Notes: a model not told the origin generated them from the sequence alone. A stretch of 7,784 nucleotides of DNA from Bacteroidota bacterium (GCA_023426145.1 JAFABG010000035.1:1-7784), one strand, 5' to 3'. Positions 1 to 6,878 are shown, counted from the stretch's first letter. Numbers and translations are program-made.

Positions 1-2
1 AA

Positions 3-89
3 ACACCTTTACAAGATCTGTTCAATAAGACTAATTTCAATGAAGTCAAAGAGCAACTTAATCCCTTTTTTCCGGGATGGTTTGATTAA
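3..89 (+). CDS. IS4-family (DUF4372-like) transposase, C-terminal fragment
   Basis: The last 28 codons of a gene that begins left of the window, ending at the TAA at 87-89. The visible peptide begins TPLQDLFNKTNFNEVKEQ and ends in FFPGWFD. This resembles the C-terminus I know from Bacteroides IS4-type transposases, where a stretch like 'DKTPVKDLL...YNNVKEQ' follows the DDE catalytic core and precedes an aromatic tail. None of the catalytic DDE residues are in the window, so activity cannot be judged. The frame runs toward the IS right end and is convergent with the gene the element interrupts. The call rests on a short tail and could be wrong in subfamily; the other two plus-strand frames give no better match. 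Confidence 0.7.
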   Translation, partial: TPLQDLFNKTNFNEVKEQLNPFFPGWFD

Positions 90-766
90 TTATTAATTCG
101 TCCCGATTTTAACGGGACACTAATGAATTCATTAATGAAATGAATACGTTTCTTAGGGTGTTGCAAGATATTGCCAATAGCTCTGTCGCGGAATTTACCT
201 CCGAAATTATTAGTGAGCATGGGCATAATGGGTACTCCTTTGTGTTTGATCAACTCATACCCTTTAGTATCAATAGCCGTTTCAAGTTTACCCGTTTTGG
301 GATTAATAAAGAACCATTCGGGAATTATTAAATTGACTTTTCCAATATTCCTTTTTAAAGAGAGATATGATTCAGGATCCCAAGTAACATACCAAGCTGA
401 ACGTATGCCTGAAGGCTTGTCGTTCCACTCGGAGATTTTTTGTGCCTTGAGACTGTCGGCATGTTCAACACTTACTCGTTTGTGGATCGTTTCACGCATG
501 TAATTGTTGTGCATTTTCTTTTCATGGAAGAAGTCTCGAAATTTTTTGTATTCTTTCGATATCTTATTGGGCTTAAGATACGATTTCTGCGCAGTGATTA
601 CACTACGATAATCTTTTTTAAACGGAAGGACCGGATTAGCTTCAAATATAAACATCAGCAAGAATACTGCTGCAAAAAATAATGCGACAAGTCCTACTAA
701 TCGGATCGTCCATTTGAAATGCTTCCACCGTGAGGTAGAGTCAGTTTGAAAAATTTGCTTGCTCAT
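86..766 (-). pseudogene. IS-truncated N-terminus of GH18-like / polysaccharide deacetylase / glycosyltransferase fusion
   Basis: A 226-codon frame is preserved. Residues 1-19 are a basic cytoplasmic tail, about 20-42 a single hydrophobic membrane anchor, and 43-118 a polar linker rich in Lys. From about residue 120 comes the start of a GH18-like domain (IRSAWYVTWDPESYLSL, then LIIPEWFFIN and GVPIMPMLTNNF). Bacteroidota proteins with this start are typically around 1,100 residues and carry a polysaccharide deacetylase and a membrane GT2 glycosyltransferase further on, a layout expected for synthesis or processing of an exported polysaccharide. Here homology stops after HFINEF; the last 9-11 codons (SVPLKSGRINN) are read from the IS end. 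I chose the ATG at 764-766 (MSKQIFQTDS) over the upstream ATG at 821-823 because family members start this way as I recall them and the upstream 19 residues look non-conserved. The product lacks the rest of the hydrolase, deacetylase and transferase modules and is almost certainly non-functional. Confidence 0.75.
100..118. terminator. Hairpin inside the IS right end
   Basis: A perfect 6-bp stem, GTCCCG (100-105) with CGGGAC (113-118), around an A/T-only 7-base loop. It lies 10 bases after the transposase stop and overlaps the terminal inverted repeat. It could stop transposase transcription or block read-through across the IS end. There is no clear T-run after the stem, so an intrinsic terminator role is only a guess. 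The left IS end at 7674-7687 has a weaker version (CCC...GGG around an AT-rich loop), which suggests the hairpin is part of the IS end structure. Confidence 0.4.
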
Positions 767-948
767 AGTGCATGCATATAAGATTATTGTCAGTGTTGTC
801 GGGCAACAATTATTGTACCACAAGGCTAAAAAAATGGGTTGTCACTCCTTTTTTTTCCCGTTGGTTATTTCAAGCATTTTTTTTCATCGTTTTTAATGGT
901 AAACGGAATTTATTGTTGCATTTTTGAGGGATTTTAACAGATCTGCCA

Positions 949-964
949 CTGCCATTTTTGGCAG
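949..964. other. Short hairpin in intergenic region
   Basis: CTGCCA (949-954) pairs perfectly with TGGCAG (959-964) around a TTTT loop. ATCT (941-944) and AGAT (966-969) could extend it with a bulge. Neither strand has a strong T-run after the stem, so a terminator for the ogt-type transcript is possible but weakly supported. Confidence 0.3.
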
Positions 965-1041
965 GAGATTGAGGCGTTTGCGAAATGACTTGAAAATGGA
1001 TTTAAAGGGGTGATATATAAAGACGTGATAGTCATTTTGAA

Positions 1042-1118
1042 ATAGTGTCATTATCGAGCGGGCATAGTGTCATTCTATTAGCGAAATAATGTCATTATAA
1101 AGTAAGGATAGTGACATT
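1042..1118. repeat. Four 11-bp motifs at exact 22-bp spacing
   Basis: The motif ATAGTGTCATT occurs at 1042-1052 and 1064-1074 without change, at 1086-1096 with one change (ATAATGTCATT), and at 1108-1118 with one change (ATAGTGACATT). Starts are exactly 22 bases apart, and the three 11-bp spacers differ from each other. A shortened copy, ATAGTCATT, lies at 1028-1036 but out of phase. Conserved boxes with unconserved spacers at two helical turns look more like a row of protein-binding sites on one DNA face than a simple tandem duplication. A decayed minisatellite remains possible. Confidence 0.7.
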
Positions 1119-1122
1119 GTAA

Positions 1123-1647
1123 TTAAAGTGAAAAGTGCTGATGGATGGATTCTAAAGTTAAAAGCTTCTCTTTGGCCTCAAGTCCACCGGCATATCCTGT
1201 TAATTGGTGATTACTTCCAATTACTCTGTGACAAGGTATAAATATTGAAATCGCGTTTGCGCCAATAGAATTAGCTACAGCTCGTATAGCCTTTGGGTTA
1301 TTCAGCATTTGTGAGACTTGCGAATAAGATATAGTCTTTCCATAAGGAATATTCGTCAATTCACTCCATACACTTTTCTGAAAAGTAGTACCAACTAGGA
1401 GTAGAGGAATATCGAATTCTTTTCTTTGATTGGAAAAATACTCATCCAACTGAGTTATTGCACTCATTATCACCTCAGAATCTTTCATCTCGAAGGAGGC
1501 CTGTAACCCTTTTTGTATTCGCTTGTCGATGATGGTTCTGCGTTCTTGATTAGAGGTCCAGTCACACATACAGAGTTTGTCATTAAAAGAGCCCAATAGT
1601 AGCTCTCCGCAAGGTGACTGATAAAGTTGTATCTGAATGGTTTGCAT
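1123..1647 (-). CDS. ogt: Methylated-DNA--[protein]-cysteine S-methyltransferase
   Basis: A 174-residue suicide repair protein that moves alkyl groups from O6-alkylguanine in DNA to its own cysteine. The C-terminal domain has the full family signature: FQKSVW (89-94), IPYGKTISY (100-108), the recognition helix with RAVANSIGAN (122-131), the active-site IPCHRVIG (137-144) with acceptor Cys139, and GYAGG (151-155). Arg122 corresponds to the arginine finger of the helix-turn-helix. Residues 1-80 are the variable N-terminal ribonuclease-like domain. There is no Ada-type AraC or zinc-binding extension, and the length is typical of stand-alone Ogt proteins. The usual RAVGNA is RAVANS here and the usual NP before the active site is NA, both modest deviations. 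The ATG at 1645-1647 leaves the N-terminus SPCGELLLG motif at the expected distance. The gene is transcribed alone, divergently from the MBL/protease operon. The symbol is by family; ogt and adaB-like names are used interchangeably. Confidence 0.93.
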   Translation of the reverse strand: MQTIQIQLYQSPCGELLLGSFNDKLCMCDWTSNQERRTIIDKRIQKGLQASFEMKDSEVIMSAITQLDEYFSNQRKEFDIPLLLVGTTFQKSVWSELTNIPYGKTISYSQVSQMLNNPKAIRAVANSIGANAISIFIPCHRVIGSNHQLTGYAGGLEAKEKLLTLESIHQHFSL

Positions 1648-1726
1648 ATTGTTTCCCTTTTTTATCTGTCTATTTTATGAGAGGGTTAGATAAGGAGGTA
1701 AAGGTAATGATTTGGATGAAAGAAAG

Positions 1727-1757
1727 CAAATCTATTGTTGAATAAGAATAAATGAAA
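1727..1757 (-). promoter_or_regulatory. Candidate promoter for the ogt-type gene
   Basis: On the minus strand, TAGATTTG (1727-1734) fits the Bacteroides -7 consensus TAnnTTTG fully. TTTC, 19 bases upstream at 1754-1757, matches three of four bases of the -33 TTTG. This would leave an untranslated leader of roughly 70 bases before the ATG at 1647. Assigned by pattern only. Confidence 0.4.
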
Positions 1758-1801
1758 TAAAATGTTTTACTTAATCTTTGAGCTAAAAATTACCTATATT
1801 G

Positions 1802-1832
1802 CTTGTCGTACTATTAAAATGTCTTATTTTTG
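1802..1832 (+). promoter_or_regulatory. Promoter of the MBL-hydrolase / protease operon
   Basis: TATTTTTG (1825-1832) is a full match to the -7 consensus TAnnTTTG. CTTG (1802-1805) lies exactly 19 bases upstream as a three-of-four -33 box. Transcription would start near 1839, about 38 bases before the ATG at 1877. The site lies within the longer open frame that begins at 1799, which argues that the real protein starts at 1877. Confidence 0.55.
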
Positions 1833-1876
1833 TAGCAGATTTTTTTATTTATTGCCATTCATTAGCATCTTACACT

Positions 1877-2695
1877 ATGGGTTATAAGATAACGACTCTT
1901 GTAGAAAATTGCGTTTATGGGCGTAAACTACAGGCCGAACATGGTCTTTCTCTTTATATTGAGACTTCAGGATATTGCTTACTTTTTGATACTGGTGCAT
2001 CTGATTTATTTATTCGAAATGCTCGCTTATTACATATTGACCTGAACAAGGTTAATTACTTGATACTTTCTCATGGACATAGTGATCATACCGGTGGTTT
2101 GCGATATTTTATGGAGATAAATTCGCATGCAAAGATCGTATGCGTTTCGGCTATTTTCCAACGTAAATTTAAAGAAGATCGTGAAAATGGAATGAAGCAT
2201 TTTGAGGAATTTGATTTATCTCGATTTCTTTTCATTGATCGACAAACCGAACTGATTCCTGGTGTAGTGCTATTTCCACATATAGAAATTGTAGATGAAG
2301 AAGATACCCATTTTGAGCGATTTTTCGTTTTGAAGGACGCTGTAAAGAAGCCTGATACTTTTCAGGATGAATTGGCACTTGTACTAGTTGACTCTATTAG
2401 TTTCTCAATCATTAGTGCTTGTTCTCATCGTGGCATAACCAATGTCATGCGAACAATACGAAAGGCTTTTCCTACTCTTCCATGCAATCTGTTATTAGGG
2501 GGCTTTCACATTCATAATGCCGATTATAAAAAGTACTCGCTAGTTGCAGAGTATTTACGTGAATACACACCTCGTGAAATAGGTGTCTGTCATTGTACAG
2601 GTGTTGATAAATATGCTTTGTTCTATAAAGACTTTGGAGAGAAAATTTTTTATAACCACACCGGACGAATTATTGAAACAGATTATAGCGAGTAA
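1877..2695 (+). CDS. MBL-fold metal-dependent hydrolase (COG1237 type)
   Basis: A 272-residue cytoplasmic protein with no signal peptide when started at MGYKITTLVEN. It has the metallo-beta-lactamase-fold metal ligands: FDTG (37-40), HGHSDHTGG (66-74; His66, His68, Asp70, His71), CSHRGI (182-187; His184), GGFH (208-211; His211) and a late CHCTG (238-242; His239). The N-terminal TTLVEN...AEHGLSLYIE segment, the DELALVL (164-170) strand and the CSHRG and GGFH motifs are typical of the COG1237 subgroup, which includes enzymes annotated as 7,8-dihydropterin-6-yl-methyl-4-(beta-D-ribofuranosyl)aminobenzene 5'-phosphate synthase. Substrate cannot be read from sequence, and that name is often carried over without proof. 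The frame is open back to an ATG at 1799, but the extra 26 residues are unlike the family and overlap the likely promoter. Only 18 bases separate it from the protease gene, so they are probably co-transcribed. Confidence 0.88.
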   Translation: MGYKITTLVENCVYGRKLQAEHGLSLYIETSGYCLLFDTGASDLFIRNARLLHIDLNKVNYLILSHGHSDHTGGLRYFMEINSHAKIVCVSAIFQRKFKEDRENGMKHFEEFDLSRFLFIDRQTELIPGVVLFPHIEIVDEEDTHFERFFVLKDAVKKPDTFQDELALVLVDSISFSIISACSHRGITNVMRTIRKAFPTLPCNLLLGGFHIHNADYKKYSLVAEYLREYTPREIGVCHCTGVDKYALFYKDFGEKIFYNHTGRIIETDYSE

Positions 2696-2713
2696 AAACG
2701 TAAAAATTATCAT

Positions 2714-5700
2714 ATGAAAAAACTTATCACTTCTTTAATGCTGGCCTTGATCACTTTATCAGGGGCTGCTACTAATCCTTTGTGGATGCGTGATGTGCGT
2801 ATTTCACCTGATGGGTCTGAAATTGCCTTTTGCTATAAAGGTGATATTTATAAAGTATCCTCGCTAGGCGGCAATGCGATTCAATTAACCACACAATCTT
2901 CTTATGAAGCGAACCCAATATGGTCGCCTGATGGAAGTCAGTTGGCTTTTTCTAGTGACCGAAATGGGAACCTCGATCTTTTTATAATGTCTGCTAGTGG
3001 GGGAGTTGCCCAAAGACTAACTGATCATTCAGCTTCTGAAATCCCGTCAGCTTTTTCTCCGGATGGGAAGTATGTATTTTTCTCTGCTTCCATTCAGGAT
3101 CCTGCCCAAAGTGCTTTGTTCCCTACTAATGCAATGACTGAATTATATAAGGTTCCTGCAGGTGGAGGACGTGTAGAGCAGGTATTGGGTACTCCAGCCG
3201 AAATGGTTTGCTTTGATAAAATGGGGAAGAGTTTCCTTTATCAGGATCGTAAAGGTTTTGAAGATGAGTGGAGAAAGCATCACACCTCGTCGATAACGAG
3301 AGATATATGGTTATATGACATTCAATCCGGAAAGCATCTCAATCTGACGAATAGAGAGGGAGAAGATCGTAACCCATTATATGCGCCAGATGGTGGATCT
3401 GTCTATTTTTTAAGTGAGCGCAATGGAGGTTCGTTTAATGTATATAACTTTTCGTTGAAGACTCCGCAGGAAGTGAAAACGATCACTTCTTTCTCCACCC
3501 ATCCTGTTCGTTTCTTATCAATGAGTAGTAAAGGTACATTGTGCTATACTTATGATGGAGAAATTTATACGCAAGAGCTTGGTGCTTCTCCTAAGAAAGT
3601 TCCAATAAATCTCGTGCGTGATGATGAGAAAGAAATAACAACGCTTAAATTTGCTCAAGGAGCCACGTCGGCTTCAGTTTCTCCAGATGGTAAGCAAGTG
3701 GCTTTTATTGTACGTGGCGATGTTTTTGTAACGTCAACCGATTATAGTACGACAAAGCAAATCACAAACACATCTGCTCAAGAAGCAACGGTATCGTTTG
3801 CTCCAGACAATCGTACATTGATTTATGCTAGTGAACGGACGGGTAACTGGCAACTCTATACGGCTAAGATTAGTCGTGAGGAAGAACCAAACTTTTCTAA
3901 TGCAACGCTCATTGAAGAAGAAGTATTACTCCCATCAAAAACGATAGAACGGACTTTCCCGCAATATTCTCCTGATGGTAAAGAATTAGCTTTTATTGAA
4001 GATCGCAACCGATTAATGGTTCTTAATCTTAAAACTCAAAAGATACGCCAGATAACGGATGGCTCAACTTGGTATAATACAAGTGGTGGCTTTGATTATG
4101 AATGGTCGCCCGATGGAAAATGGTTTGCACTCGAATTTATAGGTAATCATCATGATCCATATTCAGATGTAGGTTTAGTGAGTGCGCAGGGGGGAAAAAT
4201 TATCAATCTAACTAACAGTGGTTATACAAGTGGTTCACCACGTTGGGTACTCAATGGAAATGCAATCTTGTTTCAGACAGAGCGCTATGGCATGCGGGCA
4301 CATGCTTCTTGGGGATCTCAACAAGATGTAATGCTCGTTTTCCTTAATCAAGAAGCTTATGACCGTTATCGGTTGAGTAAGGAAGACTTTGAGCTACTTA
4401 AGGATTTTGAAAAGGAACAAAAGAAGGCTAAAGAAAAAGAGGCTGATAAACGGAAAAAAGGGGGTAAACCGAAAAAGGATCAATCAGATAAAGAGTCGAC
4501 GGTAGATGGCGAGGCTGATAATGATGAAATGGAAGATGAAAAAGCAACTAAAAAGGATATCATTGTGGAACTTAACCACATTGAAGATCGTATTGTACGC
4601 TTGACTCCTAATTCGTCTGAGTTAGGTAGTGCCATTCTTTCAAAAGATGGTGAAAATCTATATTATTTTTCAGCTTTTGAAGAAGGGTACGATTTATGGA
4701 AAATGAATCTTCGTGAGAAAGAGACCAAGCGCCTGCATAAACTCAATTCGGCTTGGGCATCACTAATGCTTGATAAAAAAGGAGATTTATTCTTGTTGGG
4801 AAGTAAGAATATGAAGAAAATGGATGTTAAATCAGATATTTTAAAGCCCATAAGTTATTTGGCTGAAATGAAACTGGATTTAGCGGCTGAGCGTGAGGCT
4901 ATGTTTGATCATGTTTATAAACAGCATAAAAAGCGTTTCTATAACCCACAAATGCATGGAGTCGATTGGGATGCTATGACTGCTACTTATCGTAAATTTC
5001 TTCCTCATATCGCTAATAACTATGATTTTGCAGAGTTGTTGAGTGAGTGGTTAGGCGAATTAAATGTATCTCATACAGGGGGGCGTTATTATCCCCCAAA
5101 TAATGGAGATATAACTGCTAATCTTGGTTTATTATTCGACTGGTCTTATCAAGGTGATGGAATGAGGATTGCCGAGGTTGTTGAAAACGGTCCTTTTGAT
5201 CATTCGCGTACGCAGGTGAAAGCAGGATATGTGATTGAGAAAATTGATGGAGAGATTCTCTCTTTGCATAAAGATATGGCTTCTCTTTTGAATAACAAGG
5301 CAGGAAAGAAAATCTTGATTTCTTTTTATAACCCAAAGACTAAAGATCGTTGGGACGAGGTGGTGAAACCAATTACGAGTGGCCAATTCAATGAACTCTT
5401 GTATAAACGCTGGGTGAAGCAACGTGCTGAAGAGGTTGCAAAATGGTCAAATGGTCGGTTGGGATATGTTCATATTGAATCTATGGGAGATGATAGTTTC
5501 CGTACAGTTTACTCTGATATACTGGGAAAATATAACAATTGTGAAGGTATAGTCATAGATACTCGTTTTAATGGTGGCGGTCGTCTGCACGAAGATATTG
5601 AGATACTGTTTAGTGGGCAGAAATATTTTACTCAGGTAGTACGAGGACGTGAAGCTTGTGATATGCCTAGTAGACGATGGAATAAACCTTCAATTATGCT

Positions 5701-6019
5701 ACAGTGTGAAGCTAATTATTCAAATGCTCACGGTACTCCATGGGTATATAGACATCAAAATATTGGGAAATTGGTTGGTATGCCTGTTCCAGGAACGATG
5801 ACAAGTGTATCTTGGGAAAGATTGCAAGATCCTTCACTAGTGTTTGGAATTCCAATTGTGGGTTATCGCCTGCCAGATGGTAGTTACTTGGAGAATTCTC
5901 AACTAGAGCCTGATTTTAAAGTCGCTAATAGTCCGGAAACAATAGTTAAAGGTGAAGATTCACAACTGCGTGAGGCTGTAGATGAACTTCTTAAAGAGAT
6001 AGACAACAGAGCAAAGTAA
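2714..6019 (+). CDS. Secreted tricorn-like S41 serine protease
   Basis: An 1101-residue peptidase, probably periplasmic. Residues 1-20 are a signal peptide (MKKL, hydrophobic core, SGAAT) with no lipobox cysteine. About 21-540 hold WD40-like PD40 beta-propeller repeats (repeated SPDG blocks at 31, 71, 115, 323 and 419, and 465), thought to control substrate entry in tricorn proteases. A charged Lys/Glu/Asp linker occupies about 555-615, and another propeller-like stretch runs to about 710. The helical C1-type segment follows (720-790) with Ser786-His787 in NVSHTGG, then a PDZ domain (about 798-885) and the S41 core (about 910-1075) with IDTRFNGGG (948-956). By alignment with tricorn, His787, Ser1003 (ANYSNAHG) and Glu1060 (YLEN) form the catalytic set. 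Asn1004 follows the serine where archaeal tricorn has Asp. The protein probably degrades peptides, but its substrate is unknown. It lies 18 bases after the MBL gene, with no Shine-Dalgarno in the gap. Confidence 0.92.
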   Translation: MKKLITSLMLALITLSGAATNPLWMRDVRISPDGSEIAFCYKGDIYKVSSLGGNAIQLTTQSSYEANPIWSPDGSQLAFSSDRNGNLDLFIMSASGGVAQRLTDHSASEIPSAFSPDGKYVFFSASIQDPAQSALFPTNAMTELYKVPAGGGRVEQVLGTPAEMVCFDKMGKSFLYQDRKGFEDEWRKHHTSSITRDIWLYDIQSGKHLNLTNREGEDRNPLYAPDGGSVYFLSERNGGSFNVYNFSLKTPQEVKTITSFSTHPVRFLSMSSKGTLCYTYDGEIYTQELGASPKKVPINLVRDDEKEITTLKFAQGATSASVSPDGKQVAFIVRGDVFVTSTDYSTTKQITNTSAQEATVSFAPDNRTLIYASERTGNWQLYTAKISREEEPNFSNATLIEEEVLLPSKTIERTFPQYSPDGKELAFIEDRNRLMVLNLKTQKIRQITDGSTWYNTSGGFDYEWSPDGKWFALEFIGNHHDPYSDVGLVSAQGGKIINLTNSGYTSGSPRWVLNGNAILFQTERYGMRAHASWGSQQDVMLVFLNQEAYDRYRLSKEDFELLKDFEKEQKKAKEKEADKRKKGGKPKKDQSDKESTVDGEADNDEMEDEKATKKDIIVELNHIEDRIVRLTPNSSELGSAILSKDGENLYYFSAFEEGYDLWKMNLREKETKRLHKLNSAWASLMLDKKGDLFLLGSKNMKKMDVKSDILKPISYLAEMKLDLAAEREAMFDHVYKQHKKRFYNPQMHGVDWDAMTATYRKFLPHIANNYDFAELLSEWLGELNVSHTGGRYYPPNNGDITANLGLLFDWSYQGDGMRIAEVVENGPFDHSRTQVKAGYVIEKIDGEILSLHKDMASLLNNKAGKKILISFYNPKTKDRWDEVVKPITSGQFNELLYKRWVKQRAEEVAKWSNGRLGYVHIESMGDDSFRTVYSDILGKYNNCEGIVIDTRFNGGGRLHEDIEILFSGQKYFTQVVRGREACDMPSRRWNKPSIMLQCEANYSNAHGTPWVYRHQNIGKLVGMPVPGTMTSVSWERLQDPSLVFGIPIVGYRLPDGSYLENSQLEPDFKVANSPETIVKGEDSQLREAVDELLKEIDNRAK

Positions 6020-6036
6020 AGTATGAAATAGGATAG

Positions 6037-6099
6037 AATAAAAGCGACTTCTTTAAAGGAATATTTTGTAAATCTCTCTTTAAAGAAGTCGCTTTTATT
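6037..6099. terminator. Bidirectional intrinsic terminator, perfect 22-bp stem
   Basis: The arms 6037-6058 and 6078-6099 are perfect reverse complements over 22 bases, around a 19-base AT-rich loop. Each arm has GCGACTTC as its GC-richer core and ends outward in an A-run on the left and a T-run on the right (AATAAAAGCG / CGCTTTTATT), giving a U-tract in both directions. It lies 17 bases after the protease stop and 6 bases from the stop of the convergent yczE-like gene, so it suits termination of both transcripts. Confidence 0.85.
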
Positions 6100-6105
6100 G
6101 TTCAA

Positions 6106-6777
6106 TTATTTAAGAACAGGTAATAGTCTATAAAGATTCTTCCTTGTCATTATTCTTTGGTTTAAGAAAGTGACAATGTATCCTGTGACACAAGCGGCAA
6201 TAAGTGAACCTTCGCGTACACCCTCAATGCATTGTGATAATAGAAGTGAAAGAATAACTGCCAATGACACTAATGAAACATCAAAATAAACTTTGAACTT
6301 ACCAAACTCTTTGTTGTAATGGCGCGAAGCGTATTTTACAAATGATTCAGCACTCATCATTGACACTTTAGGTTTCAGCTCAAGCACCACTCCGATAGAT
6401 TGAGTTATGCAACCTATTAGTAATAAAGCGATCGACATGCCGTAATTTTGAGGGTGAAGGTTTGTTGTCATAGCCATATTAAAATCAATAAATGCCGAAA
6501 AAATGAAAGAGAAGGGAAATTGAAGAAGAATTTCAATAACATCTTGACGAGTCCTGTATTTACGTATTAACCAAAACTGTCCTAAAATCAATAAAATATT
6601 AATGAGAAATGTGCAAGTGCCCAATGATAGAGGACTGTTTAGACTTAATACGTAATTTACGCTTGAAATAGGAGTGGTTCCTAGTGCGGAACGGACAATC
6701 AATACTACACCAGCTGCAAGGAAGTATAATCCTGCTACAAATACAAAATACCTTTTTAAAACGCTTTTCATTTTCAT
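6106..6777 (-). CDS. YczE/YitT-like integral membrane protein (DUF6198 type)
   Basis: A 223-residue inner-membrane protein with about five hydrophobic segments: near residues 8-30, 50-72, 82-98, 112-133 and 163-215, the last probably two helices. The N-terminal pattern GLYFLAAGVVLIVRSALGTTPIS and the following SLGTCTFLINILLILGQ correspond to the YczE/YyaS/YitT-like family, where the 'a-LGt-PIS' signature follows the first helix. The biochemical role of this family is not established; transport has been proposed. Two in-frame Met codons (MKMK) start the frame; the first (6775-6777) has an AAGG 8 to 10 bases upstream and was chosen. The gene diverges from the AraC-family gene with a 154-base shared control region, a layout that often means the regulator controls its neighbour. 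The only minus-strand promoter candidate I see is GACCTTTG at 6829-6836, one base off consensus and without a clear -33 box. Confidence 0.8.
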   Translation of the reverse strand: MKMKSVLKRYFVFVAGLYFLAAGVVLIVRSALGTTPISSVNYVLSLNSPLSLGTCTFLINILLILGQFWLIRKYRTRQDVIEILLQFPFSFIFSAFIDFNMAMTTNLHPQNYGMSIALLLIGCITQSIGVVLELKPKVSMMSAESFVKYASRHYNKEFGKFKVYFDVSLVSLAVILSLLLSQCIEGVREGSLIAACVTGYIVTFLNQRIMTRKNLYRLLPVLK

Positions 6778-6878
6778 ATCTTTTACCTTAAAAAAATTGC
6801 TTTCTTATTGTGCGTAAGGAAGAGTGTGCAAAGGTCTCATTTTTTTGTTTGACTTGAATTATCTAATTCCACAATATT

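Larger units (their letters stand above)
1..125 (+). mobile_element. Right end of an IS4-type insertion sequence (partial)
   Basis: The block contains the end of a transposase reading frame followed by a terminal region with an inverted-repeat structure. Read on the minus strand, 103-125 matches the sequence at 7665-7687 at 20 of 23 positions, as expected for the right and left ends of related elements. Homology of the minus-strand gene to its family stops at about 119-127, which places the outer boundary within a few bases of 121. The rest of the element lies left of the window, so the target duplication cannot be checked. The family is assigned from the transposase C-terminus and from memory of DUF4372-type IS4 elements of Bacteroides. 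The existence of an IS end is better supported than the exact family. Confidence 0.75.
824..1122. other. Intergenic region between ogt-type gene and truncated fusion gene
   Basis: I see no credible gene on either strand in these 299 bases. The left part is T-rich on the plus strand. A TAGCCTTG near-match to the -7 box on the minus strand (821-828) sits about 55 bases upstream of the truncated gene's ATG but has no convincing -33 partner. The middle holds a small hairpin (949-964), and the right part holds the 22-bp-period repeats at 1042-1118, ending just before the stop of the ogt-type gene. GC content appears similar to the neighbours. Confidence 0.6.

Noticed and set aside
140..682. Three overlapping plus-strand open frames (140-331, 171-503, 440-682)
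   Set aside because: They lie antisense to the truncated fusion gene, whose protein has clear domain features; their translations show no family features.
1042..1118. CRISPR array
   Set aside because: Repeats are 11 bp and spacers 11 bp, far shorter than CRISPR units, and no cas genes are present.
1042..1118. Relation of the TAGTGTC repeat core to the IS end (ATTAGTGTCCCG)
   Set aside because: Only about seven bases are shared and there is no IS-like structure nearby; chance is the simpler explanation.
4663..5422. Minus-strand open frames within the protease gene (4663-4851, 5118-5336, 5132-5422)
   Set aside because: Antisense shadows of conserved S41/PDZ coding sequence with no recognisable content.
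5899..6105. Minus-strand 68-codon frame spanning the protease 3' end and the terminator
   Set aside because: It translates the terminator stem and the antisense of the protease C-terminus; no promoter or family features.
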